Assembly (NCBI GenBank): GCA_964577205.1
Contig: CAZNYG010000011.1
Location: 1-38,347, forward strand
DNA from: CAZNYG01 sp964577205
Lineage (GTDB): Bacteria > Elusimicrobiota > Endomicrobiia > Endomicrobiales > CAIRNS01
Length of the DNA: 38,347 nucleotides
Reading direction: 5' to 3'
The notes below the pieces were generated by a model. The model was not told the DNA's origin, did not search any database, and saw only the letters and a program-made list of their open reading frames with translations. Shown one piece after another: positions 1 through 8,358 of the stretch; within the stretch, counting starts at the first letter, position 1; each line of letters begins with the position of its first letter. The position numbers and the translations under genes are program-made.

Positions 1-5
1 AATAT

Positions 6-23
6 CCGTCGATATATCGACGG
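6..23. repeat. 18-nt perfect palindrome
   Basis: The sequence CCGTCGATATATCGACGG equals its own reverse complement. It lies in a stretch (1-113) where I find no gene on either strand. It could be an operator or the end of an element cut by the window edge; nothing decides between these. Confidence 0.4.
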
Positions 24-113
24 TAATTAACAGGACTCATTGCGACACAGTCTGTGGATCGGGCATCCAGGCGTTGATAAAGCCATTCGGAAATGGCGCT
101 TCGTGCATAGACT

Positions 114-153
114 AAGAAACCGCGCTGCCGTTTAAAGGGCAGCGCGGTTTCTT
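114..153 (-). terminator. Terminator-like hairpin after the polyamine operon
   Basis: A 16-bp perfect stem (arms 114-129 and 138-153) with an 8-nt loop lies 17 bases beyond the stop of the carboxynorspermidine dehydrogenase gene. The T tract is short on both strands, so it may work in both directions but weakly as an intrinsic terminator. Confidence 0.7.
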
Positions 154-169
154 TTACCGTCATTTACGG

Positions 170-1483
170 TCAGCTGAACCATCTGCTGACCCAGGAAGCT
201 TTTGCTTTCGATCCGGCGCCCGCAAGCTCGGCCGCGGGCTGTTCTCCGGCGGTTTTCTGTACCCCGGGTTTCATTTCCTGTATCTCGGTCGGCAGTCCCA
301 TCTTATCGAGAAGATCAAGAAAGGGATCTGGGTTGAGCTCTTCGACGTTGACCATGGTCCTGGGATCCCAGGTGCCGTTGGCGATGAGGATGGCCGCGGC
401 TACCGGCGGAACGCCCGCGGTGTAGCTTATGGCCTGGGATTCAACCTCGTTATAACATTCCTTGTGGTCGCAGATGTTGTAGATGAATATCGTTTTGTCC
501 TTGCCGTCCTTCTTCCCCTTGATCAGACAGCCGATACAGGTTTTGCCGGTGTAGTCCGGGGCAAGGGTCTTCGGGTTGGGCAGGCAGGCCTTGACGACTT
601 TAAGGGGGACCACTTCCTGTCCTTCCGCGGTAAGCACCGGTTTCTCCGACAGGAGGCCGATCTTCTTGAGCACGGTAAAACAGTTGATGTAATGGTCGCT
701 GAAACCCATCCAGAAACGGATGCTGCGGGCGTCGATGTTCCTGGACAGGGAATGCAGTTCGTCATGCCCGGTCAGATACACCGTCTGTCCGCCGACCACG
801 GGGAAATCGTAGTCCATCTTTTCCTCGTGGACCGGTCTGCACACCCACTGGCGGTCGATCCACGTCCACACATTGTGGAATTCGCGGAAGTTGATCTCCG
901 GGTCGAAATTCGTCGCGAAATACCTGCCGTGGCTGCCGGCGTTCACGTCCAGTATGTCGATGGTGTCGATGCTGTCAAAATGGTGCTTGACGGCGCTGGC
1001 GCAATAAGCGTTCACGGTGCCCGGGTCGAAACCCGCGCCGAGGATGGCGGTGACTCCTTTTTCCTTGCAGCGGTCCCGGCGCTTCCATTCGTAGTTGGCG
1101 TACCAGGGCGGATTCTCGCAGACTTTGTCCGGATCTTCGTGTATGGCGGTGTCGATATATGCCGCGCCCGTCTGGATGCAGGCTTCCAGGATCGACATGT
1201 TGCAGAATGCCGAAGCCAGGTTGAGGACAATGGATATGTCAAGCTCTTTTATAAGGGCGGATGTTTGAGGTATGTCGAGGGCATTGATCTCTTTGGGGAT
1301 CAATTTCTTCGAAGGGTCTTTATAGTTTTTCTTGCGTTCGACGCTCTCGATGATCGTTTCGCAACTTGCCTTTGACCGGGAAGCGATGTAGATCTCTCCA
1401 AACAAATCATTGTTTTGAGCGAACTTGTGTGCCGCGACATGGGCTACGCCGCCTGCCCCCACGATCAAGACATTTTTTTTCAT
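170..1483 (-). CDS. Carboxynorspermidine dehydrogenase (saccharopine dehydrogenase family)
   Basis: Encodes 437 aa. The N-terminus has a Rossmann dinucleotide-binding motif (VLIVGAGGVAHVAAHKF, residues 5-21), and the protein follows the saccharopine dehydrogenase/LYS1 fold with conserved segments LGAGFDPGTVNAY and YTAGVPPVAAA. In this family the enzyme condenses a diamine with aspartate semialdehyde and reduces the product with NADPH to carboxynorspermidine or carboxyspermidine. The gene directly upstream encodes the matching decarboxylase, which supports this assignment over lysine metabolism. The ATG is preceded by a GAGGTG ribosome site. The last 30 or so residues (Ala/Gly/Lys-rich, ending WVSRWFS) look like a non-conserved tail. 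The gap to nspC is 128 bases with no clear promoter, so the two are probably co-transcribed. Confidence 0.9.
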   Translation of the reverse strand: MKKNVLIVGAGGVAHVAAHKFAQNNDLFGEIYIASRSKASCETIIESVERKKNYKDPSKKLIPKEINALDIPQTSALIKELDISIVLNLASAFCNMSILEACIQTGAAYIDTAIHEDPDKVCENPPWYANYEWKRRDRCKEKGVTAILGAGFDPGTVNAYCASAVKHHFDSIDTIDILDVNAGSHGRYFATNFDPEINFREFHNVWTWIDRQWVCRPVHEEKMDYDFPVVGGQTVYLTGHDELHSLSRNIDARSIRFWMGFSDHYINCFTVLKKIGLLSEKPVLTAEGQEVVPLKVVKACLPNPKTLAPDYTGKTCIGCLIKGKKDGKDKTIFIYNICDHKECYNEVESQAISYTAGVPPVAAAILIANGTWDPRTMVNVEELNPDPFLDLLDKMGLPTEIQEMKPGVQKTAGEQPAAELAGAGSKAKASWVSRWFS

Positions 1484-1611
1484 TTATGGCTTCACCTCGA
1501 ATACGGCCGGTCCGTCCCGTCTGAGCGGGGACGCCGTTACCTTGATGATCAGCGCCGGCAAAAGCCCGCGTCTGACCGCATAATCCGCGCCACTACCTGT
1601 ATTATAAAAAA

Positions 1612-2718
1612 TTATGAAAGATTTTTAACAAAATCTTTATAATCAAAACGGCGCGCGATCTCTACCGTTCCGTCAAGCCGTTTTACGACGATAGAAGGCA
1701 TCGGAAGCCCGTTGAACCAGTTCTTTTTCACCATCGTATAGCCGGCAGCGTCGGCGAAACGGATCTCGCTGCCGGTTTTCAGCGGTTTTGGAAAACGGAA
1801 TGTGCCGAACACGTCGCCCGCAAGGCACGAACGTCCCGCGACGATGTATTCATGTTCCCCTCTGCCTGCCGCCGCTATTTTGGCATCGAGGCGGTATATC
1901 AAAAGGTCCAGCATGTGCGCTTCCGTGGAAGCGTCGACGATAGCAATGTCTTTTTCGTTATGAACGATGTCCAGCACCCGCGTCACCACTTCGGCCGACT
2001 GCGTGATGGCCGATTCGCCTGGCTCAAGATACACCTGGACGCCGTGCGCTTCACTGAATTTCTTCAGTACCGCGCAGAACCTGTCCAGAGGATAGCCTTC
2101 TTTGGTGAAATAAAGCCCGCCGCCGAGGCTTACCCACGACAGTTCCTTGAGTATATCTCCGTAGGTTTTACCTATCGTATCGAGCGTTTTCGAAAAATGT
2201 GAAACATCGTCGTTCTCGCAGTTGAAATGGAACATAACGCCTGAGATCTTCGGCAGCGCGGAGCGGAGCGCCTTCCTGTCCGTCACGCCGAGCCGCGAAT
2301 ACCGCCGGGCGGGATCCGCGAGATCGAAATGCGAGTAGCTTATGCCCGGATTGACCCGCACGCCCGTCTTCATGTTCTTTACCAGGGGATAGAACCGTTC
2401 AAGCTGAGACAGCGAATTGAAAATGATCTTGTCGGCGAACTTCCTGACGCCGAGCACGTCTTCCTTTGAGAATCCGACGCTGTACGCGTGCGTTTCGCCG
2501 CCGAACTTCTCGCGCCCCAGGCGGGCTTCATACAAAGAGCTGCTGGTCGTGCCGTCCATGTACTTCTTCATTAAACCGAACACGGCCCACGTCGAAAAAC
2601 ATTTCAGGGCGAGCACCGACCTGGCGCCCGACCGTTCCCTGACGCGCTGTATCTTTTTCAGGTTTTTCAGGAGCTTGTTCTCGTCGATAAAATAGTAAGG
2701 CGTCGCCAGGTCTTTCAA
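1612..2718 (-). CDS. nspC: Carboxynorspermidine/carboxyspermidine decarboxylase
   Basis: Encodes 368 aa, a PLP-dependent fold-III (alanine racemase-like) decarboxylase. The Schiff-base lysine is Lys39 in LALKCFS. Other family marks are GVMFHFNCEN, the glycine loop SLGGGLYF, the phosphate-binding YLEPGES, and the substrate cysteine region GRSCLAGDVFG. It removes CO2 from carboxynorspermidine (or carboxyspermidine) to make the triamine, the last step of the alternative spermidine route. The start is a TTG at 2716-2718: an in-frame TGA lies just upstream and the family begins close to TPYYFIDE. The ribosome site is weak (GGGA). It is transcribed first, ahead of the dehydrogenase. Confidence 0.93.
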   Translation of the reverse strand: MKDLATPYYFIDENKLLKNLKKIQRVRERSGARSVLALKCFSTWAVFGLMKKYMDGTTSSSLYEARLGREKFGGETHAYSVGFSKEDVLGVRKFADKIIFNSLSQLERFYPLVKNMKTGVRVNPGISYSHFDLADPARRYSRLGVTDRKALRSALPKISGVMFHFNCENDDVSHFSKTLDTIGKTYGDILKELSWVSLGGGLYFTKEGYPLDRFCAVLKKFSEAHGVQVYLEPGESAITQSAEVVTRVLDIVHNEKDIAIVDASTEAHMLDLLIYRLDAKIAAAGRGEHEYIVAGRSCLAGDVFGTFRFPKPLKTGSEIRFADAAGYTMVKKNWFNGLPMPSIVVKRLDGTVEIARRFDYKDFVKNLS

Positions 2719-2742
2719 TCGTTTTCCCGTTCCCGCGCATTT

Positions 2743-2764
2743 TCATCCCGCGACCGCGGGATGA
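2743..2764 (-). other. Leader hairpin upstream of nspC
   Basis: A perfect 9-bp stem (TCATCCCGC / GCGGGATGA) with a GACC loop sits 25 bases before the TTG start of nspC, inside the predicted 140-nt leader. Beyond it, looser arms (2728-2742 and 2766-2786) also pair, giving a larger imperfect stem. A role in translation or transcript stability is inference. Confidence 0.45.
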
Positions 2765-2865
2765 ACGAAAAGCGGTACGCGGGACGGAGCATTACGCAGG
2801 ACCGCTTCGCAGCCCGTCGAAGGGGCTCCGCATTTCCGTCATAAAAAATATTTTTGCCGTGCATA

Positions 2866-2894
2866 ATTTTATAAGAATTTTCAATTAATGTCAA
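2866..2894 (-). promoter_or_regulatory. Sigma-70 type promoter for nspC operon
   Basis: On the minus strand TTGACA (2889-2894) is separated by 17 nt from TAAAAT (2866-2871). Predicted transcription start near 2859 gives a leader of about 140 nt. Confidence 0.75.
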
Positions 2895-3106
2895 TGATTA
2901 TTTTTACCATGGATTTCAAATGCTTTTCACATCCGGTGCTTATCCATTTCCCTGATCCCGCCGGCAAGCCGTTTGCCATGACAACAATCAAAGACGGGAT
3001 CTGCGGCATCGACGGAGTCAGCAGGATGGAAGTTTTGTCTCCCATCATGTACCGGGGGAGCCTGCCGTCCCTTTTGGCGATCCACTGAAGCGCGATACCT
3101 TTGCCG
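2881..3106 (-). other. Gene-poor stretch between htpG and nspC
   Basis: No recognised gene. The minus strand holds an open frame with ATG at 3046-3048 and stop at 2881-2883 (55 codons, starting MMGDKTSILL). The plus strand is also open (2888-3088, 66 codons). Neither has a ribosome site or a recognisable family, and the minus frame runs through the nspC -35 box, so I treat both as chance. No strong terminator is visible after htpG. Confidence 0.4.
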
Positions 3107-4969
3107 TTACTTCGTCGCCTCTTCCATGATCTCCATCATGCGTTTCACGTAATCGGTACGGGAAGAAAGGTCGCCTTCGACCAGCTCGGCGCTTTCAAAG
3201 AGATGCAGGGCGTATTTCTGGATCCGGGCCTCAGGAACGTTTTCCAGAAGCTTCTTTTCCAGGTTCTTCATGACGGGGTGCGCGGCGTTTATCTCCATGA
3301 TCTTTTTGGATTTCGGGACGTTCTGTCCCATCATGGCCATCATGCGTTCCAGCTGAGGATCCATGCCTTTGTCGCCGGTAACCAGCGTTACCGCCGAGTC
3401 CACAAGGCGTTTGGAGATCCGCACGTCTTCCACCTTGTCCTTGAGCGCTTCCTTGAATATCTTTACCAGCGAGTTGGACAGCCCGGCCTCTTTGGCGTCT
3501 TCTTTCTTTTCTTCGGCGCTAAGGTCGATATTCCATTTATCGATCGCCTTGATGGGCTTTTTATCGTACTCCATGACTGACGGCACCACAAAAACGTCCA
3601 CCGGGTCGGTCAGGAACAGGACTTCTATATCGTGCTTTTTAAAGTACTCGAGGTTCGGGTTGCGTTCCAGCGCTTCGCGGTTGTCGCCGGAAAGGTAATA
3701 GATCTCTTTCTGGTTTTCCTTCATACGGCCGGCATATTCTTTGAGCGACGTGAAATCCTCAGGTTTAGTGGTGGAAGTCTTGAACCGGAGCAACTCTATC
3801 AGCTTGTCGCGGTTAAGGAAATCCGCGTTTATCCCCAGCTTCATCAACGAGCCGAAATTCTTATAGAACGTCAGATACTTGTCTTTGTTATCAGCCGCGA
3901 GCTTCTCCACCCACTGGATGATCTTGGCGGTCAGCGTCCCTTTTATCTTATCCATCACCGGCGAGTTCTGCACCATTTCCCTCGATACGTTCAGCGGCAG
4001 GTCGAAGGTGTCCACCACTCCCCTGACGAACTGCAGGTATTCCGGCAAAAGGCCTTTGCAGTCTTCGATGATCATGATGCGGTTGCTGTAGAGCTGCAGC
4101 CCCTTGTGCTCGTGCATGCGCATGAAATCCAGCGGCGCTTTGGCAGGGATAAAGAGCAGCGCCTTGAACTGAGCGCCCGCGCTTTCTATCGAAAGGTGTA
4201 GATGATCCAGCGGCTCCTCGAAATCTCCGGTGATGAACTTGTAGAACTCGGCGACGTCTTCCTGTTTTATTTCGCTCTTCTGCTTTCTCCAGAGCGCTTC
4301 GACGGTGTTGACCTTGCTGTCGCCGATATAGATGGGAAAATCCGCGAAGTTGGAGTACTTCCGGATGGTCTCGCGCACTTTCCAGTCTTCGGCGAACTCT
4401 TTGGCGGTATCCTTCAGCTTAAAGGTTATCGTCGTGCCGCGGTCCGGTTTCCCGGTCTCTTCGATGGTGTAGCTGCCCTCGCCCGAAGAGACCCACCGGT
4501 ACCCTTTGGAACCGGGCTTCGCGTGGCGCGTTTCGACGGTCACCTTGTCCGTGACCATGAACACGGAATAAAAACCGACGCCGAACTGGCCGATAAGGTC
4601 GCCCGCGTTTTTGTTCTCCTCTTTCAGCTTTTTAAGGAACTCGCCCGTGCCGGAACGGGCCACGGTCCCGAGATTGTCTATCAGCTCTTCATGGGTCATC
4701 CCTATCCCGTTGTCCCGGATGGAGAATGTCTGCTCCTTCGGATCTACCGAGATCCGTATCTCCAGGTCTTTGCCTTTATCGAGGATATCCTCCCCGGTCG
4801 CCTGCAGGTACCGGGCCTTGTTCATCGCGTCCGACGCGTTCGAGACCAGTTCCCGCAGGAATATCTCCGGATGCGTGTACAGCGAATGAACTATCAGGTT
4901 CAACAGCTGTTTCATTTCCGCTTTAAACTCAAACTGCTCAAGATTTTCTTTGTTTTCAGCAGCGCTCAT
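3107..4969 (-). CDS. htpG: Molecular chaperone HtpG (Hsp90)
   Basis: Encodes 620 aa, the usual bacterial Hsp90 length. The N-terminal GHKL ATPase domain shows ELVSNASDA (catalytic Glu40, Asn44), IRDNGIGM (Asp86), the lid segment IGQFGVGFYSVFMV, and GTTITFKL. The middle domain has the catalytic-arginine helix around DLPLNVSREMVQ, followed by the C-terminal dimerisation domain (NAAHPVMKNLEK). It lacks the eukaryotic MEEVD tail, as expected. It is a cytosolic ATP-dependent chaperone. GGAGGG lies at a good distance before ATG. Only 53 bases separate it from the upstream membrane-protein gene, with no promoter between, so transcription probably comes from 5754-5782. Confidence 0.98.
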   Translation of the reverse strand: MSAAENKENLEQFEFKAEMKQLLNLIVHSLYTHPEIFLRELVSNASDAMNKARYLQATGEDILDKGKDLEIRISVDPKEQTFSIRDNGIGMTHEELIDNLGTVARSGTGEFLKKLKEENKNAGDLIGQFGVGFYSVFMVTDKVTVETRHAKPGSKGYRWVSSGEGSYTIEETGKPDRGTTITFKLKDTAKEFAEDWKVRETIRKYSNFADFPIYIGDSKVNTVEALWRKQKSEIKQEDVAEFYKFITGDFEEPLDHLHLSIESAGAQFKALLFIPAKAPLDFMRMHEHKGLQLYSNRIMIIEDCKGLLPEYLQFVRGVVDTFDLPLNVSREMVQNSPVMDKIKGTLTAKIIQWVEKLAADNKDKYLTFYKNFGSLMKLGINADFLNRDKLIELLRFKTSTTKPEDFTSLKEYAGRMKENQKEIYYLSGDNREALERNPNLEYFKKHDIEVLFLTDPVDVFVVPSVMEYDKKPIKAIDKWNIDLSAEEKKEDAKEAGLSNSLVKIFKEALKDKVEDVRISKRLVDSAVTLVTGDKGMDPQLERMMAMMGQNVPKSKKIMEINAAHPVMKNLEKKLLENVPEARIQKYALHLFESAELVEGDLSSRTDYVKRMMEIMEEATK

Positions 4970-5022
4970 GGATACTATCCCTCCACATAGAAGTTAATGA
5001 TCCGTTTTCGACTTTTTTACTT

Positions 5023-5730
5023 TTATTCGTCCTTGATCCCCAGGCTTTCGGCCATGCTCTTGAAAGATGGGTCTTTCCGCCCGGTGTTATCGACTGCCGC
5101 GTTGTTCTTAAAAAAAGACTGTATCAGGCTATTGGCCTGGCCGCCCGCCTCGCCGTTCTTCATTCCCTGAGCCACAAGCGCCTGCAGCTTACCCATCATT
5201 TTCTGTAACGCTTTCTCATCCATTCCCCCCATCATCGGACTACCCGTATTAAAGCTTCCGGTGTAGCTTATGGTGTTGTTGTAAGCCGCAGCTTGCGGAG
5301 GACGGGATGGCTGCGCCGTTCCGGCCGCCGGATCCGCTGTTGTCTCAGTGACATATTTGCTCAGATCATTGTCCGTGAAGGCGGGCTGGCCGGCGTAAAA
5401 CGGAGAATATTTCAGGCCGAGCCCGGAAACCATTACGCAGGTATTCAGGAATATCGCGGCTCCGGCCATCATTCTTTTTTCTCCGTACATCTTGAGAGCG
5501 ACGCCGGCGGCGATCAGCCCGGCGATACCTCCGACGACCAACCATGGACTGAAAAACAGCAGCCACTTGAGGACAGCGGCGGATAACAATCCCTGCAGCA
5601 GCGCGTATTCCGGGCGCCGCGCGATCACCATCCCCAGCGCCGGAACCCCGGAAATAAGCAGGAACACGACGGGCAAAAACAGTGAAACCCGCAACGACAG
5701 CGCCGGTATGATGAGTTTGAATGGTTTCAT
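5023..5730 (-). CDS. Unknown membrane protein with three hydrophobic segments
   Basis: Encodes 235 aa of no family I recognise. Hydrophobic segments are visible at about residues 9-36, 45-80 (probably two passes or a re-entrant pair) and 88-106. They are followed by a soluble C-terminal half: a Pro/Ala-rich linker, a Gly/Met-rich stretch (SPMMGGMDEKALQKMMGKLQ) and a helical tail. AGGAG precedes the ATG, and a strong promoter lies upstream. It is the first gene of a probable operon with htpG, so expression may be coupled to protein-folding demand; that link is inference from spacing only. Confidence 0.75.
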   Translation of the reverse strand: MKPFKLIIPALSLRVSLFLPVVFLLISGVPALGMVIARRPEYALLQGLLSAAVLKWLLFFSPWLVVGGIAGLIAAGVALKMYGEKRMMAGAAIFLNTCVMVSGLGLKYSPFYAGQPAFTDNDLSKYVTETTADPAAGTAQPSRPPQAAAYNNTISYTGSFNTGSPMMGGMDEKALQKMMGKLQALVAQGMKNGEAGGQANSLIQSFFKNNAAVDNTGRKDPSFKSMAESLGIKDE

Positions 5731-5753
5731 ACGTCTCCTGTCCCCATTTTTTG

Positions 5754-5782
5754 ATTATAACTATTCGTTCGCAAAAACTCAA
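5754..5782 (-). promoter_or_regulatory. Sigma-70 type promoter for membrane protein-htpG operon
   Basis: On the minus strand TTGAGT (5777-5782), a 17-nt spacer, then TATAAT (5754-5759). No CIRCE-type inverted repeat (TTAGCACTC-N9-GAGTGCTAA) is seen, so HrcA control of htpG is not supported. Confidence 0.8.
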
Positions 5783-5844
5783 TGGCGGGATATCCTGCGC
5801 GATCACCGGCAAGATCCTTTTCTGACTGCTTCTCCCCATAGTTC

Positions 5845-5873
5845 TTGACAAGCCGATATTCTTATACTAATAT
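5845..5873 (+). promoter_or_regulatory. Promoter of the rrf2-hcp operon
   Basis: TTGACA (5845-5850), 17-nt spacer, TAATAT (5868-5873). The -10 box lies inside the operator. The predicted transcription start falls at about 5880-5884, at or next to the ATG, so the transcript may be leaderless. Confidence 0.65.
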
Positions 5874-5878
5874 AGTAT
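5864..5878. promoter_or_regulatory. Inverted-repeat operator for the Rrf2 regulator
   Basis: Perfect inverted repeat ATACTA-N3-TAGTAT covers the -10 box just before the regulator gene. Rrf2 family dimers bind short palindromes of this kind, so autorepression by steric block is the natural reading. The regulator-site pairing is inference from position. Confidence 0.65.
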
Positions 5879-5883
5879 CAGTT

Positions 5884-6309
5884 ATGAAACTTTTAACCAA
5901 GAACTCTGATTACGCGGTAAGAGCGCTGCTGCATCTGGCGACAAGGAAACCGAGAGGGGATTTTATTCCCTCGCGCGCTATCGCCGAACAGGGAGCGATC
6001 CCTGAACACTTTCTCAGACGGATCCTGCGAACGCTGATCAAGGCGGATTACATTGAAGCGCGGGAAGGCATCAAAGGAGGCGTCCGCCTGGCCAGAAAAC
6101 CGGACAAGATCGCCTTGAGCGGGATACTGGAACTGTTTCAGGGACGCATTCAACTTTCGGAGTGCCTTTTCAGGAGAAAGGTTTGCCCTAACCGGGCCGA
6201 CTGCGTGTTGCGGCACCGCATCAAGTCAGTGGAAGATCTTGTGACAAGGGAATTCAGCCGCATTACCATTGCCGACCTTGTCAAGGATATGTCAATAAAG
6301 GAGAAATAA
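5884..6309 (+). CDS. Rrf2-family Fe-S transcription regulator, NsrR-like
   Basis: Encodes 141 aa. Winged-helix domain at the N-terminus (LTKNSDYAVRALLHLA), recognition helix near IPEHFLRRILRTL, wing EGIKGGVRLAR. Cys94, Cys101 and Cys107 (C-X6-C-X5-C) match the cluster ligands of IscR/NsrR proteins, so an iron-sulfur cluster sensing NO or redox state is likely. The stop lies two bases before hcp, a classic NsrR target, which favours an NsrR-like role over iron-sulfur control. Start: ATG 5884, because MKLLTKNSDY is where the family begins; an open extension to 5845 would run through the -35 box. No ribosome site is visible. Confidence 0.92.
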   Translation: MKLLTKNSDYAVRALLHLATRKPRGDFIPSRAIAEQGAIPEHFLRRILRTLIKADYIEAREGIKGGVRLARKPDKIALSGILELFQGRIQLSECLFRRKVCPNRADCVLRHRIKSVEDLVTREFSRITIADLVKDMSIKEK

Positions 6310-6311
6310 TC

Positions 6312-7955
6312 ATGTCCATGTTTTGCAGGCAGTGCGAACAGACAGCGCAGGGCAAAGGATGCACCATAGCTGGTGTTTGCGGCAAGAACGAAACCGTCGC
6401 GACGCTTCAGGACGCGCTGATTCACGCGCTGAAATCGATCGCGGTTTACGCGAAGATCGCCCGGGATAACGGAAAAAAGGATGCCGCCATAGACCGGTTC
6501 ATCATTGAAGGATTGTTTACGACGGTCACCAACGTCAATTTCGACGAGAAACGGATCGTTGAGTTGATAAGGAAGGCGGGAACGGTGAAAGAAACGGCAA
6601 CGCGGCTCGCGGCTTCGTCCGGGAAACTTCCGACGCAGCTGCCCGCGGCCGCTCAATGGGCAATACCGCAGACACAGGAAGACATGCTTGCCGCCGCGAA
6701 AAAAGCGGGGCATCCAGCCGCGAATGCCAATGAGGATATCCGGAGCTTGAGAGAACTTATTCTTTACGGCATCAAAGGCGTCGCTGCATACGCCGATCAC
6801 GCGGCGATCCTGGGCAAGGAGGATGAAAAGGTTAACGCGTTTTTCTCCACCGCGCTCTCCGCTATTGCGGACGATACTCTTTCCGCCGAAACGCTGACCG
6901 CGCTGGCAATGGAGACCGGCAAGGTCAACCTGAGGTGCATGGAACTGCTGGACGCAGCAAACACCTCGGTGTTCGGCCATCCGGTGCCGACACAAGTGAC
7001 TCTCGGCGTAAAAAAGGGGCCCGCCATAATCGTTACCGGCCATGACCTTGAGGATCTCCGGCAGCTGCTCGAACAAACCACGGGAACGGGCGTCAACATT
7101 TACACTCACGGGGAGATGTTGCCCACGCACGGATATCCAGGCATAAAAAAATACCCGCATCTGGCCGGGCATTTCGGTTCAGCATGGCAGAACCAGCAAA
7201 AAGAGTTCGCCGGTGTTCCCGCCGGGTTACTCTTTACCACCAACTGTATCCAGCGTCCCCTTGATTCGTACAACGACCGGGTTTTCACGACGGGACTTGT
7301 CGCGTGGCCAGGCATGACGCATATTGCAAGTGCCGACGGACGCAAGGATTTCTCGCCGGTCATCAAAAAGGCGCTCGAACTGAAGGGTTTCCCGGCGGAC
7401 AACATTGAAAAGACGATCACGGTAGGTTTTGGGCACAACGCCATACTCGGCGTTGCCGACAAAGTGATCGATGCCGTCAAATCAGGCGCGTTGAAACATA
7501 TCTACCTGATCGGCGGATGCGACGGAGCCAAACCGGGAAGGAACTACTACACCGAGTTCGCCGAGAAGACTCCCAAAGACACGGTCATTCTTACTTTAGC
7601 CTGCGGCAAATTCCGTATCAACCGCCTGGACCTGGGAACCCTCGGGCCGCTGCCGCGGTTGATAGACGTCGGCCAATGCAACGACGCATATTCAGCGATA
7701 AAAGTGGCGGCCGCTCTGGCCGAAGCATTCAAGACCGACGTGAACGGGCTGCCTCTCTCGATCATCCTTTCCTGGTACGAGCAGAAAGCCGTCGCCATTC
7801 TCCTGACCCTTCTTTCACTGGGCATAAAGAACATGCGCCTCGGCCCGACGCTGCCGGCCTTCGTCTCCCCCGCGGTCCTGAACCTGCTGGTAGAAAAGTT
7901 CGGCATCCAGCCCATCACGACCCCGGAGAAAGACATTCCCGCGACGTTGAGCTAA
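6312..7955 (+). CDS. hcp: Hybrid cluster protein (hydroxylamine / NO reductase)
   Basis: Encodes 547 aa, full length. N-terminal cysteines Cys5, Cys8, Cys17 and Cys23 (C-X2-C-X8-C-X5-C) are the class I pattern that binds a [4Fe-4S] cluster. All expected ligands of the hybrid 4Fe-2S-2O cluster are visible: His in TGHDLEDL, Glu in THGEMLPTHGYP, four cysteines in TTNCIQRP, GGCDGAKPG, TLACGKFR and VGQCNDAYS, and Glu/Lys in WYEQKA. The family reduces hydroxylamine and nitric oxide and acts as a protein S-nitrosylase in enteric bacteria. GGAG lies before the ATG; it is translated right after the Rrf2 regulator. No redox partner gene (hcr) is adjacent. Confidence 0.98.
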   Translation: MSMFCRQCEQTAQGKGCTIAGVCGKNETVATLQDALIHALKSIAVYAKIARDNGKKDAAIDRFIIEGLFTTVTNVNFDEKRIVELIRKAGTVKETATRLAASSGKLPTQLPAAAQWAIPQTQEDMLAAAKKAGHPAANANEDIRSLRELILYGIKGVAAYADHAAILGKEDEKVNAFFSTALSAIADDTLSAETLTALAMETGKVNLRCMELLDAANTSVFGHPVPTQVTLGVKKGPAIIVTGHDLEDLRQLLEQTTGTGVNIYTHGEMLPTHGYPGIKKYPHLAGHFGSAWQNQQKEFAGVPAGLLFTTNCIQRPLDSYNDRVFTTGLVAWPGMTHIASADGRKDFSPVIKKALELKGFPADNIEKTITVGFGHNAILGVADKVIDAVKSGALKHIYLIGGCDGAKPGRNYYTEFAEKTPKDTVILTLACGKFRINRLDLGTLGPLPRLIDVGQCNDAYSAIKVAAALAEAFKTDVNGLPLSIILSWYEQKAVAILLTLLSLGIKNMRLGPTLPAFVSPAVLNLLVEKFGIQPITTPEKDIPATLS

Positions 7956-8358
7956 GTGTCGACATAACATTCCCTGAGCATCAGCCCCGGGAAACCATGA
8001 ATGGTAATATGGGGACAACGGAGGTAATCAGGTATAGAAAATCCCTATACGATGATTGATCCTGTTATTTGATTTACAATTCACAACCTCAAGTGAGTCC
8101 AAAAAATTTACCCTGCATTCAGCGGAGGTGATTTTGGATCCAAAACGAAGAAATATTCTTTACGCGTGGCTTTAGCTATGTAAGAAAAATATTTCAATGT
8201 TTTCGCCCAAAAGCGCGCAGCCCGAAGGGAGCGCCGATAATGGCCGACTTCTGCGTTGCGCGCCGCTTACGTCCAGCAAAGGGTACGCTGCGCTCCTTGC
8301 GCCTCGAACCCGGATCGTCCTCAGTGCTCTACATGCAGGGGTAATTCTGCGGGCCCAC
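7956..8358. other. Gene-free stretch after hcp with palindromes and repeat-like DNA
   Basis: No convincing gene. It contains a 14-nt palindrome TTTTGGATCCAAAA (8132-8145) and an inverted A/T-rich pair (GAAATATTCTTTA at 8150-8162 against TAAGAAAAATATTTC at 8181-8195). At 8014-8038 is a stretch resembling a decayed copy of the RAYT end sequence (GGGGACAACGGAGGTAATCAGG). A GC-rich block at 8205-8350 has the look of dispersed intergenic repeat sequence. No strong intrinsic terminator for hcp is seen. Confidence 0.45.

Noticed and set aside
464..1375. 303-codon open frame opposite the carboxynorspermidine dehydrogenase
   Set aside because: Antisense shadow of a clear gene; no ribosome site or recognisable domain.
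4970..5022. Heat-shock (CIRCE) operator before htpG
   Set aside because: No TTAGCACTC/GAGTGCTAA inverted repeat is present there or upstream of the preceding gene.
8119..8195. Possible tRNA or riboswitch in the hcp-RAYT gap
   Set aside because: Only simple palindromes are seen; no cloverleaf, TTCGA loop or conserved riboswitch core could be traced.
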